Of a stretch of 64,000 bases of DNA, positions 1-8,835 are shown piece after piece. The position numbers and the translations under genes are program-made. The notes beneath the pieces were generated by a model. That model did not search any database and was not told the origin of the DNA. It worked only from the letters and a program-made list of their open reading frames with translations. The stretch comes from Russula earlei. Its lineage: Eukaryota; Basidiomycota; Agaricomycetes; Russulales; Russulaceae. The number at the start of each line of letters is the position of its first letter. Position 1 is the first letter of the stretch. The DNA lies in the NCBI GenBank assembly GCA_025769875.1, contig JAGFNK010000128.1, forward strand, positions 1 through 64,000, read 5' to 3'.

Positions 1-26
1 ACACAGGGATTGACATCCCTGATGGC

Positions 27-1392
27 ATGACTTGGGGCAACAAACCGGCCAGGTATGTGGCCTATGACGTTGCCTTGGGAGAGCCGAGAGTGAGGGGGAA
101 GAATGGAGAAGGCCATGCAGACTATGGCGAGATCCTCCAGGCCACCCCTTGCTATAACCTCTATAACTATGGCCAAGACGAACATGACTTAGACTGCTTC
201 GACACAGAGAGGCAGTTCGAAGGGCGCTGGAGACAGACCCTCTACCTGCTAGGCGACTATGGGCTGCAGGCAGAACTCTACCGCTTGGACCATCTCTACA
301 CCTTACAAGAGACGCTGGAAGCTAACTATAAGGTGCTTGAAGAAGAGGAGAAGCAGCTGCGCTACAAGCTCAGCAAGTACCTAGCTGAGAAGCGAGGAGT
401 AGAGAGAGACAGGGCTGAAGCCAAGGAGAGAATGGCGGCAGCCAAAGTACGCTCACGTTGTTGGGAGTTCATTGAAGCAGGCTGTAGCCAGGGAGAAACC
501 CCTCCAGGTGTCTGGGCTGAAGAACTCCTCACCAACTATCGGGCTGGGCAGCCCACTCCCCCTCTACCCGTCTTCGTCCCTCAGCTGCCTTTGGCAGACA
601 TCGCTCAGGGGTATGCTACCTCTGACCCAGAACCAGTACCAGCCAGCCCCACACCTACGACGGTGCAAGGGTATTCGGAAGAGGAGATGAACATCCTCCA
701 AACCATGTCCGGTATGCGCCTTCGAGGAGGAGCAGGATCGGAAGCGTCACCAAATCCTTCCCCCCAGAGCTCTATCTATTACCATTCCTATAGCAGCAGT
801 GGGGGGGAAGCGTCTACTGCAACGGCTGACTTCATTCCAGAGCCTCAGCAGCTGAACATGATAGAAGGGAGGAGGAAAAAGGAACCGATGCAAGTATTGT
901 GGCGAGGTAGGACATTTTAACAAGTACTGTCCACTGCCCCACCAGTATTGCCACGACCAACTGGCAGCAGATGCTGCCTCACATTGCCTAGTGCCTCCCT
1001 ATCATCGTTCCTATACACCAATCAGATCATGCCCTTTCCACCGAGGATGGGAACAGGCACACCCGAGCAGGAAGAGGAAGTCCGACCAGGAGAGGGAGGA
1101 CACTGCTAACCCGCGCATTTTGCAGGTAGCGAAAGGAGAAGGGTCCAGGACCTTTCAAGAACCTTTCACTACAACTCCTCTTCGCTCAGACACACCTCCA
1201 GTCCGGAGGTTACCTATGGACTCTGACAGACTCCCACAGATCATGTCTCCTTCAGCCACTGCTGAGGAGTCAGAGGCGATATTGGCCTCAGCATTGGCTG
1301 CCTATGAGGCAGCAGAAGAAGGCCGATACACCTTCACCACATCACCTCCTCCCCTTGATGATGATGGCGTTGACCCCACCACTCGATTTTAG
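27..1392 (+). pseudogene. Gypsy-type retroelement post-pol ORF with CCHC zinc knuckle, frame-broken
   Basis: Gag-like ORF of a plus-strand LTR element whose 3' LTR follows at 1434. The first part (27-920) has an acidic N-terminus, then a strongly charged coiled-coil stretch (about residues 85-145, rich in Leu, Glu and Lys), then a Ser/Pro linker. A CCHC knuckle (Cys-x2-Cys-x4-His-x4-Cys) is encoded at about 886-932, but in a different frame from the upstream ORF. It continues in frame with 991-1392, so a +1 shift lies near the A-rich stretch 865-885. This is either decay or an unseen intron. The organisation matches 62683-63868 (coiled coil then zinc knuckles, placed after pol and before an LTR). 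The role is presumed nucleic-acid binding. The 5' part of the element is outside the window. Confidence 0.6.
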
Positions 1393-1433
1393 AATTGTTG
1401 GTGTGTGGGACCACCAATCTGAAGGAGGGGTAA

Positions 1434-2470
1434 TGTTACCGAGTGGTTTGGGGTCCGGAAGATTGTTAAGATCTGACAGATCTTAGTACCGACTCTTCTG
1501 GTGAAAGAGTTGCTTGATATAGTTCAAGCACTAGACTTCGAACCCTTTGATATTATCTCAGGAAGATTGAATGTAGAAAAGAGAGGGGCCTCTTTCAGTT
1601 AGAGTCTGCACTATAGTTTTGTTTTTTAGATCGTGTGACAAGATAGTTATCTTGGCAAAAGGTGTAAGTCGAGCGTAAGGCTCGACTTCTTGGTACTACA
1701 GACTATTTATACGATATCTCGATAACTACTGATCCGATTCGTATGAAACTCGGGGTGTACATAGCTGAGAACCAGTAGTATCCAAATACAGCAAGCGCAA
1801 TTCAGAATGTTAGAAATGACTCACACGTGAGTCATTCTTTCCTAGCAATCAGTAAGCAATCAGTAAGCAATCAGTAAGCAATCAGTAAGCAATCAGTAAG
1901 CAATCAGTAAGCCAATCAGTAAGCCATCACTAAGCCAGATTGATAAGCGGGCACATGAGTAATCACAGATGAGTCAGCAGAAACAGACGACAGTTCGAGA
2001 GTCAAGAGAATCTTAACAAAGATGCCGGAACACCTGAACTATGGACTGCACCGTTTGCATTATGCGTGCGTCAGATCTTGATCGTTTATGTTCCTTGATA
2101 TCACATTCGGAGCGCGTTGATCGTATCTTTCAGAAGATGTACTGAAGAAGCAATGAGTAGCATTGCTTCTGTCCCAGATGTTCCTGTACCGCCACGTACA
2201 TTGATTCCTTGATTGGGGAAGCACTTAATGCTTCCAGCACCGAGATCGCTTACATAGAAGCAACCTCACTTCTATGAGCCATGTTTTGCTTCTATAGCAC
2301 CGACTAGTACTACAGTAGTACAAACCTTATCCCTGTAAGGCTATATAAAGCCCCCAGTTGTAACAGTTGAGCCCTAAGCTCGACTTAGTTTGCCAATCCC
2401 AAACAGTTGACTCCTACCCCGTCTGCAGAGCCCCTCTCATCTTGTTGTCATACTCTAGAAGGATCTAACA
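1434..2470 (+). repeat. LTR (3' LTR of plus-strand gypsy-type element), about 1037 bp
   Basis: It starts TGTTA directly after a purine-rich tract (about 1420-1433, a likely polypurine tract) and ends TAACA, giving inverted termini TGTTA/TAACA. A TATA box (TATATAAA) lies at 2342-2349, so U3 is on the left and transcription runs on the plus strand. Inside are an 11-bp tandem array (1847-1926) and a palindrome of two TGACTCA sites (1816-1835). The flank after it is CTCCT. The 5' LTR is not in the window, so the target duplication cannot be checked. Confidence 0.7.
1847..1926. repeat. 11-bp tandem array (AATCAGTAAGC)n inside the LTR
   Basis: About six near-perfect copies of AATCAGTAAGC in a row, followed by one or two degenerate copies. 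The array lies in the U3 part of the LTR, about 420 bp upstream of its TATA box, so it may act as a repeated protein-binding site. Confidence 0.85.
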
Positions 2471-2553
2471 CTCCTTCCCCTCCACGAGTATTGCTTGCTT
2501 GACTCAAGCATATCTGCATTGGTAGGACGCGTTTATAGATGCGACCATTGATC

Positions 2554-3500
2554 TTATTTAAGGCACTTTGGAGCCTTAACATTTGGCCAGTTTTGTACGC
2601 TGGTCACTTTCTTGGGGTCCATTTGGATAGTGTTCCCTTTTAACACAACTCCTAGGAACTCCATGGTGGTTTGTTCAAATTGACATTTCTCTGGTTTGAG
2701 GTAGAGATTGTGTTTCTTCAATTTGTCCAATATTCTGTGGACATAGCTTTCATGGTTTGGGTTGTCTTCCTTTGTTGCGATTAATATGTCGTCCATGTAA
2801 ATGGTCAACCAATCTTCTCATAATTCTTCCTCAAATATGGCGTTCATCATAGTTTGGAAGGTGGCCAGTGAGTTAGTTAATCCAAAGAACATTATGGTGG
2901 GTTTGAATAGTCCTTCATTCGTGAGGAAGGCTGCTTTCCATTGATCCCCTTCTTTGATTCAGATGTTGTTGTACCCCCATTGTATGTCAAATTTAGTGAA
3001 CTTCCCTTTTCCAAGGACTTTGTTTATGAGTTGTTGGATTAGGGGTAGTGGGTATTAGTTTCATATAGTCCATTTGTTTAGCTTCCGATAGTCTTGTACA
3101 GGTTGTAGTTTCCTGTCCTTCTTCTTAATGAAGAAGAATGGTGCGGCATAAGGGGACTTGGATGGGCGTATATATCCTTTCTGTAGGTGTTCCTTGACAA
3201 ATTTCTTTAGTTCCTCCTGTTTATTTTATGTTAGTGGGTATATTTTTCTGGGTAGAGAGCTGGGTGCTCCAGGTTTTAATTGAATAGCATGGTCCCATAT
3301 TCTTGGTTCTGGAAATCATTGTGCTGCTTCCTCAGAAAATACCTGGCTGTGTCATTGGTATTTTTCTGGTATGTTGGCATGGTTGGTGGTGTCAGATGGT
3401 AGAATGATTTGTCCAATATCTAATTCTGAGGTTTCCTTTTGGGTGAAAATCAAGCTTTTGTAGCATCGGGTGGTTTGGCAATAATTGGTAAATGAGACAC
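2554..3500 (-). pseudogene. Reverse transcriptase fragment (gypsy)
   Basis: The open part 2808-2554 encodes the catalytic YMDDILIAT block followed by the Leu/Lys-rich stretch typical of Ty3/gypsy RT (KPEKCQF, LGVVL). Upstream (2809-3500) homologous sequence can still be read on the minus strand, but it is broken by stops and frame changes. The product ends abruptly after the segment that normally leads into the RT thumb, so no RNase H or integrase remains. Confidence 0.8.
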
Positions 3501-3506
3501 ATCGAT

Positions 3507-3860
3507 CTATCCTCTTGCCCAGTCAATCCTTGGCTGGTTTGCTGTGAACCAGGGATACCCTAAGATCATTTTGTTTTCACCTAGATCCAATAGGAAGAAC
3601 CTCATTCTGATAGTTTTGGGTCCCATCCTGATGTCTAGATCTGTGTAGTGTTGTAACGCTCCAGTTTTATTGGGGGTTCCATCAATGTTTAGTAACTTCC
3701 GTGGTTGGTCCAGTTTCTTTATTGGAAGGTGGAACCATTGGGTGTATTTCAAGTTTAGAAAGTTTTCTGTGGCTCCTGAGTCCAATAGCACAATTGTTTC
3801 AGCCCTCTTTTGATAAGAATGAAGATACATTCTGACTGTCATTGACTTTCTGTTAGACAT
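3507..3860 (-). pseudogene. Retroviral-type aspartic protease segment (gypsy pol)
   Basis: The 117-residue open segment holds the catalytic motif VLLDSGATENF near residues 24-34 and the second conserved block ILGYPWF near residues 98-104, as in gypsy proteases. It lies between the gag zinc-knuckle segment and the RT segment on the same strand, in the expected order. As part of a truncated polyprotein it is not expected to be functional. Confidence 0.8.
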
Positions 3861-3901
3861 ATATACATTCTTGTCAAAGCTCCTAATCCAGGCTGAATGG
3901 A

Positions 3902-5080
3902 TTAGGGAGAGGGAAAATCTGATGAAACTCCAAGCTGAGCAGCTAGCACATCTTTGTCTTGATCTGATAATGCTTCCAATGTTGCTCTTGCAGCGGCAAT
4001 CTGGTCTTCAGGGGAAGAAGATGAGTGAGTATGAGTGTGGTTAGGTGTTTCCACAATAGTAGATGTGTCGTCCCAATCAATGAGGTTGATGTTCTGCTTG
4101 TGTCGTGGGCAGTCACACGCAAAGTGGCCTATTTGGCCACACTCAAAACAGTTGTTGTTATTTTGGTGATGGTTGTGTTTGTTGCCAAGTTGCGCTGACT
4201 TCTGAAGTTTCTCTGGTTTTGGAATGGGGGTGCTCATGTCCTATCAATATCCATGGGTACTTGTTGGTTGGCCATGGATCTGGGGGCGTTTGATGAGTTC
4301 ATATCCTTGTTGAAATGATTGGAATGCGCCGTGTCCTCCTGGGTTGAAGGTATTTTGTCACTGAAATTGTTGATTCCCGCAGTAGGGGAATCCTCCCTCC
4401 TCTTGGTATGAACGGTGTATGTCTGAATGTGTTATTTTGTCCTAGCAAGTTGGCCAGCAATTGCTTTCCTTTGACAATTTCAACCTGCACATTGTTTGAT
4501 GTCATCATAAGAGTTCATATTTTGCGAGGTCAGTATGGTGTCGAGGATGTTCTGTGGTAGTCCCCTCATAAACAGATGGGTTACTGAGTCTTCTCTGAGT
4601 TGATAACCGGCTTCGTGGGCAAGCGTTTCAAATGCGGCTATGTACTGGTCGACCTCATTATTTCTGAGTCGCAAATCTGAAATTTTCCTGGCTGCATGTT
4701 GTGCTCGTCCAGTGTCCTGGAATTGTTGTTGAAATTTGTGTAAGAATTGCTCCCACACTGCTGGGATGTCATCTTGTGGGCCAAGAGTATCGATCCATGT
4801 TCCTATGCTCCTAGCCCAGTTATCAGTTTCTGGTCCTTTTATGAGAGTTAGAGCTAGAGCAACTTGTCAAATGGGAGAGTTCATGCCAGTGATGGTTTGA
4901 TTGGTGCAGAGGTAATCAGTTAGTTCTCGAATAAACAGGTCTGCCTTGGTTCAGTCACCTTCAAATGGAATAGGAAGACTTCCAAGGGTTTTGGTATCAC
5001 CTGGCGCCAGTTGTGGTACTAGGATCTGAGGTAAGTTAGCGTTCGGACCATATCCTCCAGGGCCTCCTGGACCACCAGGG
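3902..5080 (-). pseudogene. Gag capsid and zinc-knuckle part of the minus-strand gypsy element
   Basis: Three overlapping open pieces (4758-4480, 4508-4299, 4237-3902) encode a retrotransposon Gag capsid domain (motifs such as WEQFLHKFQQQFQD and YIAAFETLAHEAGY) followed by a CCHC knuckle CFECGQIGHFACDCP. Between and upstream of them the Gag frame is broken by stops (for example around 4870 and 4955). The Gly/Pro repeat that should precede the capsid is cut at 5080 by the inserted LTR. Confidence 0.8.
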
Positions 5081-6046
5081 TGTCATGAACCATTCTCCGG
5101 AGAGGGCCCTTGAAGGACCCTTCCTTATAGGAGGAAACCCAGCCTCTATGGTGTCACCCTGTTCACACAAGCAAAAGGGGTGAGTAGAGGTGTCCACAAT
5201 ATCGCGCGCGCATTGTTGCGCGAGCGATTCTCAGGCACAATCGACATACAGCAAGCCCCACTTAAAGGCAACCCTTCTAGCAACAAAAGACAGCATTAGG
5301 GCCTTCCTAAGGACCCTTTGGAACGACCCTAGGAACTATACAATAGGTACTAACCTGGTATCAAAGGCCCTACAACGCGTTATTAGACCAACTCTAATAA
5401 CTATAGAACGAACTATAAGGCAACACTAAGGACCTTAATAGAAGTATTAGGGTCGACTCTAAGGACCCTAATAGAACTATATAAGGGCCTTATAAGATAA
5501 CACTATTCCTAACCAAACTACAAGTCCTCAAATGACCAGCCCTAAACTAACTAACAGGAAATGAATCAGGTGCTTGCACGTGCACTAAAGCAGTGAACAC
5601 GTGGACAATGGAAACTCTTACTCATCAAGAGAAGCTTCTTACTCAGCAGCTTACTGAGCATGACTGAGCATGCTCAGTAAGCGTCCTCCGACTTCTTACT
5701 CATCACTCTATGGTGCTTGATAACAAGGTTATGACTTGTTCCCTATTTAGCAGTTCTCTTGTAGTATATAAGCGCTCAATAAAGTAGCGGACAGTCCTCA
5801 GACTGTCCATTTGTTTATGGCACTCTCCATCCCTGGGATACTCCTTTAAGGACCATCCCCTTGTGACTATCCTGGCCTCTTCCCTGCGTGATTGCTCTAC
5901 TCTCACAGTAACAATACCTCTCTGGTATTTGTTACTACTCTGGACTCTACTCCTTGCCCACCCGGTCTTGGACATCTATCGACTCGTCTTCGAGCTTATC
6001 CCTCGCTCTTGAACTGGATAGTTTAGTTCAACAGTGAGTCTTGACA
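5081..6046 (+). repeat. Solo LTR (966 bp) with perfect 5-bp target-site duplication CAGGG
   Basis: It starts TGTCATGA and ends TCTTGACA (inverted termini TGTCA/TGACA). It is flanked on both sides by CAGGG (5076-5080 and 6047-6051). It splits the Gly/Pro repeat of the minus-strand gypsy gag. A TATA box (TATATAA) at 5765-5771 points transcription to the right. A perfect 13-bp inverted repeat lies at 5650-5662 / 5669-5681. No internal retroelement genes remain, so this is a recombination-derived solo LTR. The same family recurs inverted at 63869. Confidence 0.9.
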
Positions 6047-6400
6047 CAGGGGACCACCAGGGCCTCCTGGACCACCAGGGCCTCCTGGACCACCAGGGCC
6101 TCCTGGACCACCAGGGCCTCCTGGACCACCAGGGCCTCCTGGACCACCAGGGCCTCCTGGACCACCAGGGCCTCCTGGACCACCAGGGCCTCCTGGACCA
6201 CCAGGGCCTCCTGGACCACCAGGGCCTCCTGGACCACCAGGGCCTCCTGGACCACCAGGGCCTCCTGGACCACCAGGGCCTCCTGGACCACCAGGGCCTC
6301 CTGGACCACCAGGGCCTCCTGGACCACCAGGGCCTCCTGGACCACCAGGGCCTCCTGGACCACCAGGGCCTCCTGGGCCACCTGGTCCACCTGGTCCTCC
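6047..6400. repeat. 18-bp minisatellite encoding the Gag Gly-Gly-Pro tract
   Basis: About 18 nearly identical copies of an 18-bp unit (GGGCCTCCTGGACCACCA on the plus strand) run from about 6052 to 6376, followed by diverged copies to 6400. On the minus strand one frame reads Gly-Gly-Pro repeats, a common feature of agaricomycete gypsy Gag proteins. Because the unit is a multiple of three and has no stop, all six frames are open here, which produces several false ORFs on both strands. Confidence 0.9.
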
Positions 6401-6433
6401 TGGTCCTCCAGATTCTGAAGAATGGCCTCTGCT

Positions 6434-7030
6434 TCATCGCAGAGCATTTCTAAGAGCTTGGTATCTATTGTTTGGCATGGTGGCATTTGCCCTCCTGGCT
6501 GTGGCTGACATTGCGGCAATGGTCAACATTGCAGCTGTGACAGTTGTTGTTGGTTGAGTGGTTGTGGTAGTGGCCATAACTGTGGCCATGGTGTTTGTTC
6601 TCTGATGGGGAAGCACTGATAAGGGTAGGTTGCTGGGGAAGAATACAGTGGGGGTGAGGGTGTCATTGTCATTTGGTCTGATGATGTCTGGTCTGAGGTT
6701 GTCAGGGATAGGTGCGTTTCGTATGTCTCGTCTGGTATTGGTTTCCTCTTCAATAGTTTCTGTGCTAGCTGGCTCTGACTGTTTGTCATCCATATTTTCT
6801 CCAGCTTTAGTTTCGTCAAGATTGTCTTGTGTGTCAAGGTTGTAGCGGTTCAAATCCTCTTGTTCTTCCCTGAGGTATCGTCTTCCGTTTTCGTCTTCAA
6901 AGATCTCATACCAGGTGTCTGCTCCATAGTAGACTGGTGTGGTAAGGTCGTCAAATACTTGTCCTCCTGATGGATGAGTAATGTAGTAGCCTAGTGCTTG
7001 TTTGTTCTCTTCGGGTCCAATCCAATACAT
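6434..7030 (-). CDS. Gag N-terminal region of the minus-strand gypsy element
   Basis: A 198-residue open frame beginning [16 protein letters not shown]. It is rich in Asp, Glu, Asn and Thr and has no domain I can name. It starts about 95 bp after the primer-binding site on the minus strand, which is the normal place for gag. It then runs towards the Gly/Pro repeat and, beyond the solo LTR, the capsid domain. The frame into the repeat also appears broken. It is part of a dead element. Confidence 0.6.
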   Translation of the reverse strand: MYWIGPEENKQALGYYITHPSGGQVFDDLTTPVYYGADTWYEIFEDENGRRYLREEQEDLNRYNLDTQDNLDETKAGENMDDKQSEPASTETIEEETNTRRDIRNAPIPDNLRPDIIRPNDNDTLTPTVFFPSNLPLSVLPHQRTNTMATVMATTTTTQPTTTVTAAMLTIAAMSATARRANATMPNNRYQALRNALR

Positions 7031-7126
7031 TACATTCGCGTGTTGAATGGTGTAGTGAGCCTATTCTGTGGCAGGTAAATCCATTCCCTGCGTGACTGAA
7101 AGAAAGTCGAATCTAATGTCACCACC

Positions 7127-7390
7127 GTCGGGTCAGATGATGATTGATTAGATCCATTGAGCATTTGATGGTAGAGTTAACTGGTAGTCAAGCAGTTAAT
7201 GAGAAGAAAGGAATTGATTGTCTGGTAACTAGACAGGAGATTCAACTTGGCCTCTTAATGAGACTCTTGTACGGTTTATATACCTGCGAGAATACCTAGG
7301 ACTTAGTGGTACATTCGAGAGCGAGAGCTTTGGGAGAATCGTATGGAAGGCTGGGGAATAGTCAACACGCAGGAGGAAAAGACAAGTAGC
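7127..7390 (-). repeat. Probable remnant of the 5' LTR of the minus-strand gypsy element
   Basis: It lies directly upstream (on the minus strand) of the TGGTGACATTAG primer-binding site at 7124-7113. It holds a minus-strand TATA-like box (TATATAA, about 7282-7276). I could not find a clean TG end or a matching second LTR, so the right border is a guess. Confidence 0.4.
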
Positions 7391-7444
7391 TACGACGCGT
7401 GACTGGAACGTTCGAAAATTTACCATACACGGCTCTTCCCTTTA

Positions 7445-7590
7445 CACCCCTGTGGACACGCGGTGTCAATATTATTGCTAGTCCCAGTGGCCGCAGCTGC
7501 TCACTGTTTGACTTGGGATACGCCTCTGCGCTTTGGCCTCAGTTTATCATCGCTCTTGCCAAAGTTCGCACCACCTCGGTCAAATAGTTG
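7445..7590 (+). pseudogene. Duplicated fragment of the Vcx1-type exchanger gene (exon 1 / intron 1)
   Basis: The stretch is closely similar to 8975-9115, inside the Ca2+/H+ exchanger gene: same run encoding VPVAAAAH and the segment up to the exon 1 donor (CTTGCCAAAGTTCG). The similarity crosses the exon 1 / intron 1 border, so the copy came from genomic DNA, not from spliced mRNA. It has no start codon in context and runs into a stop. Confidence 0.75.
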
Positions 7591-7828
7591 TCATATGGGA
7601 TTCCCATGCTGTCGCGCGGGAGACGTCCGCATTGTATTTTTTTTTTGGGTCTCTAGGATGATCGATTGGCATCTGAATTGCTGCACAGCTGAACCTAAAC
7701 CCGTTCTATGGTGTCACGTGGGGGCACAGTGCTGTGTTAATGACTCGACCGACCACATCCCCATATCGCCTGCGCCGTCATTCATCATCGCCTACATCCG
7801 CCACGTACGATAGACACATTGCACATCC

Positions 7829-8592
7829 ATGGGGACAGTCCGTATCTTCATCGCACGGCACGGAGAAACGGAAGAGAACAAGCAGGGGATAATCCAGGGA
7901 CATCTTGATACGGCTCTCAATCTTGAAGGCGAGAAGCAGGCAGACCTAGTAGCAAAGGCGTTGAAAGATGTCCCGTTCGACGCCTGCTACTCCAGCGACC
8001 TCCGGCGTGCGGCGGATACTGCGAAGCGAATCATAGTGTATCACGACGGAGTGGAGTTACAGACACAAACGGCGTTGCGAGAACGGGTGCGTCGAGGTCG
8101 CATCAGCCCACCGTGGTTTTTTGCATTTCCTGACCCGAATAGCATATGGGCCATTTCCAAGGCCGCGTCTTTGAAGACTTCAAGGTCAAGAGACTTGTCC
8201 CGAAAGAGGGAGAAGGGACGCAGGAGCCGGAGAGCTCGGAGAGCGTGACGAGGCGCGCGGTGACGTGGTGGAATGAGACGATAGCAGGGACGACGGCGTC
8301 GCACGTTCTGGTTGTCAGCCACGGCGCGTGGATACGTCGGCTGGTGCAGGGGCTGCTGAAACAGGAATCCATCCGCGCGGCGCGGGGCGTGACGGTCGGG
8401 AGATGCCCCAACACGGGAGTCTCGATCATCGAGGTGCCGAGGGAGAGGGGTCGCGGGGATCTGCTGCAATATGGGGATGTGATGCACCTGGAGACCGAGG
8501 ACGGGGACGCCATTGCGGTGGGCGTCAACGGCGATGATGTGGAGTTGTCCGGTGCCGGACGGTCGGACGGACACCTCGAGGCCGTGGGCTGA
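7829..8592 (+). CDS. Histidine phosphatase (phosphoglycerate mutase family)
   Basis: Two exons, 7829-8086 and 8143-8592, with a 56-bp GT-AG intron; 235 aa. The N-terminus shows the family signature IARHGETEENK, with catalytic His at about residue 10. Exon 1 ends LRER and exon 2 begins HMGHFQGR, a good match to the conserved junction LRER-x-MGxxxG. The second catalytic histidine is in VLVVSHGAWIRR. It is more like the small cytosolic phosphatases (fructose-2,6-bisphosphatase/TIGAR or broad-specificity type) than the glycolytic mutase, and the exact substrate cannot be read from sequence. The downstream exchanger gene starts only 243 bp after its stop on the same strand. Confidence 0.85.
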
Positions 8593-8835
8593 TGCTGGGT
8601 GGATGGGAACGTGTGTTACCAGCCCTGGTTCCAGTGGTTGTGCGATTACAGTCCTGCGATTACAGGATCGATTGAAGGTGGTATCCGAGTCGGTATTTGG
8701 GGTCTCGACATTTGCACAGCCACTGCTGAGACCGCCAAGAGAATGCCAAGACATCTCCCCGATGCCGACCGAAGCCAACAAAAGTCAGCGTTCCACGGTT
8801 CGTCGGATGGCTCAACGTCCTTTCTTTTTCCTTTC

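Larger units (their letters stand above)
2554..7127 (-). mobile_element. Truncated Ty3/gypsy chromovirus, minus strand, interrupted by a solo LTR
   Basis: Reading right to left: primer-binding site (TGGTGACATTAG, starting at 7124 on the minus strand), gag N-terminal part (7030-6434), Gly/Pro repeat (about 6400-6047), inserted LTR (6046-5081), rest of gag (5080-3902), aspartic protease (3860-3507) and reverse transcriptase with a YMDD box (ending about 2575). RNase H, integrase and 3' LTR are missing. The RT region 2809-3500 carries stops, so the element is dead. The left end stops near 2575, about 100 bp from the end of another element's LTR at 2470, so it was probably cut by a later insertion or deletion. 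Confidence 0.85.

Noticed and set aside
2471..2475. CTCCT after the LTR at 1434-2470 equals the CTCCT before the LTR at 56512, suggesting one element
   Set aside because: The two LTRs have different sequences and are 54 kb apart, so the 5-bp match is likely chance.
6047..6400. Regular 18-bp repeats that could suggest a CRISPR array or a collagen gene
   Set aside because: The units are head-to-tail without spacers, lie in a retrotransposon gag, and the collagen-like frame has no start codon before the array.
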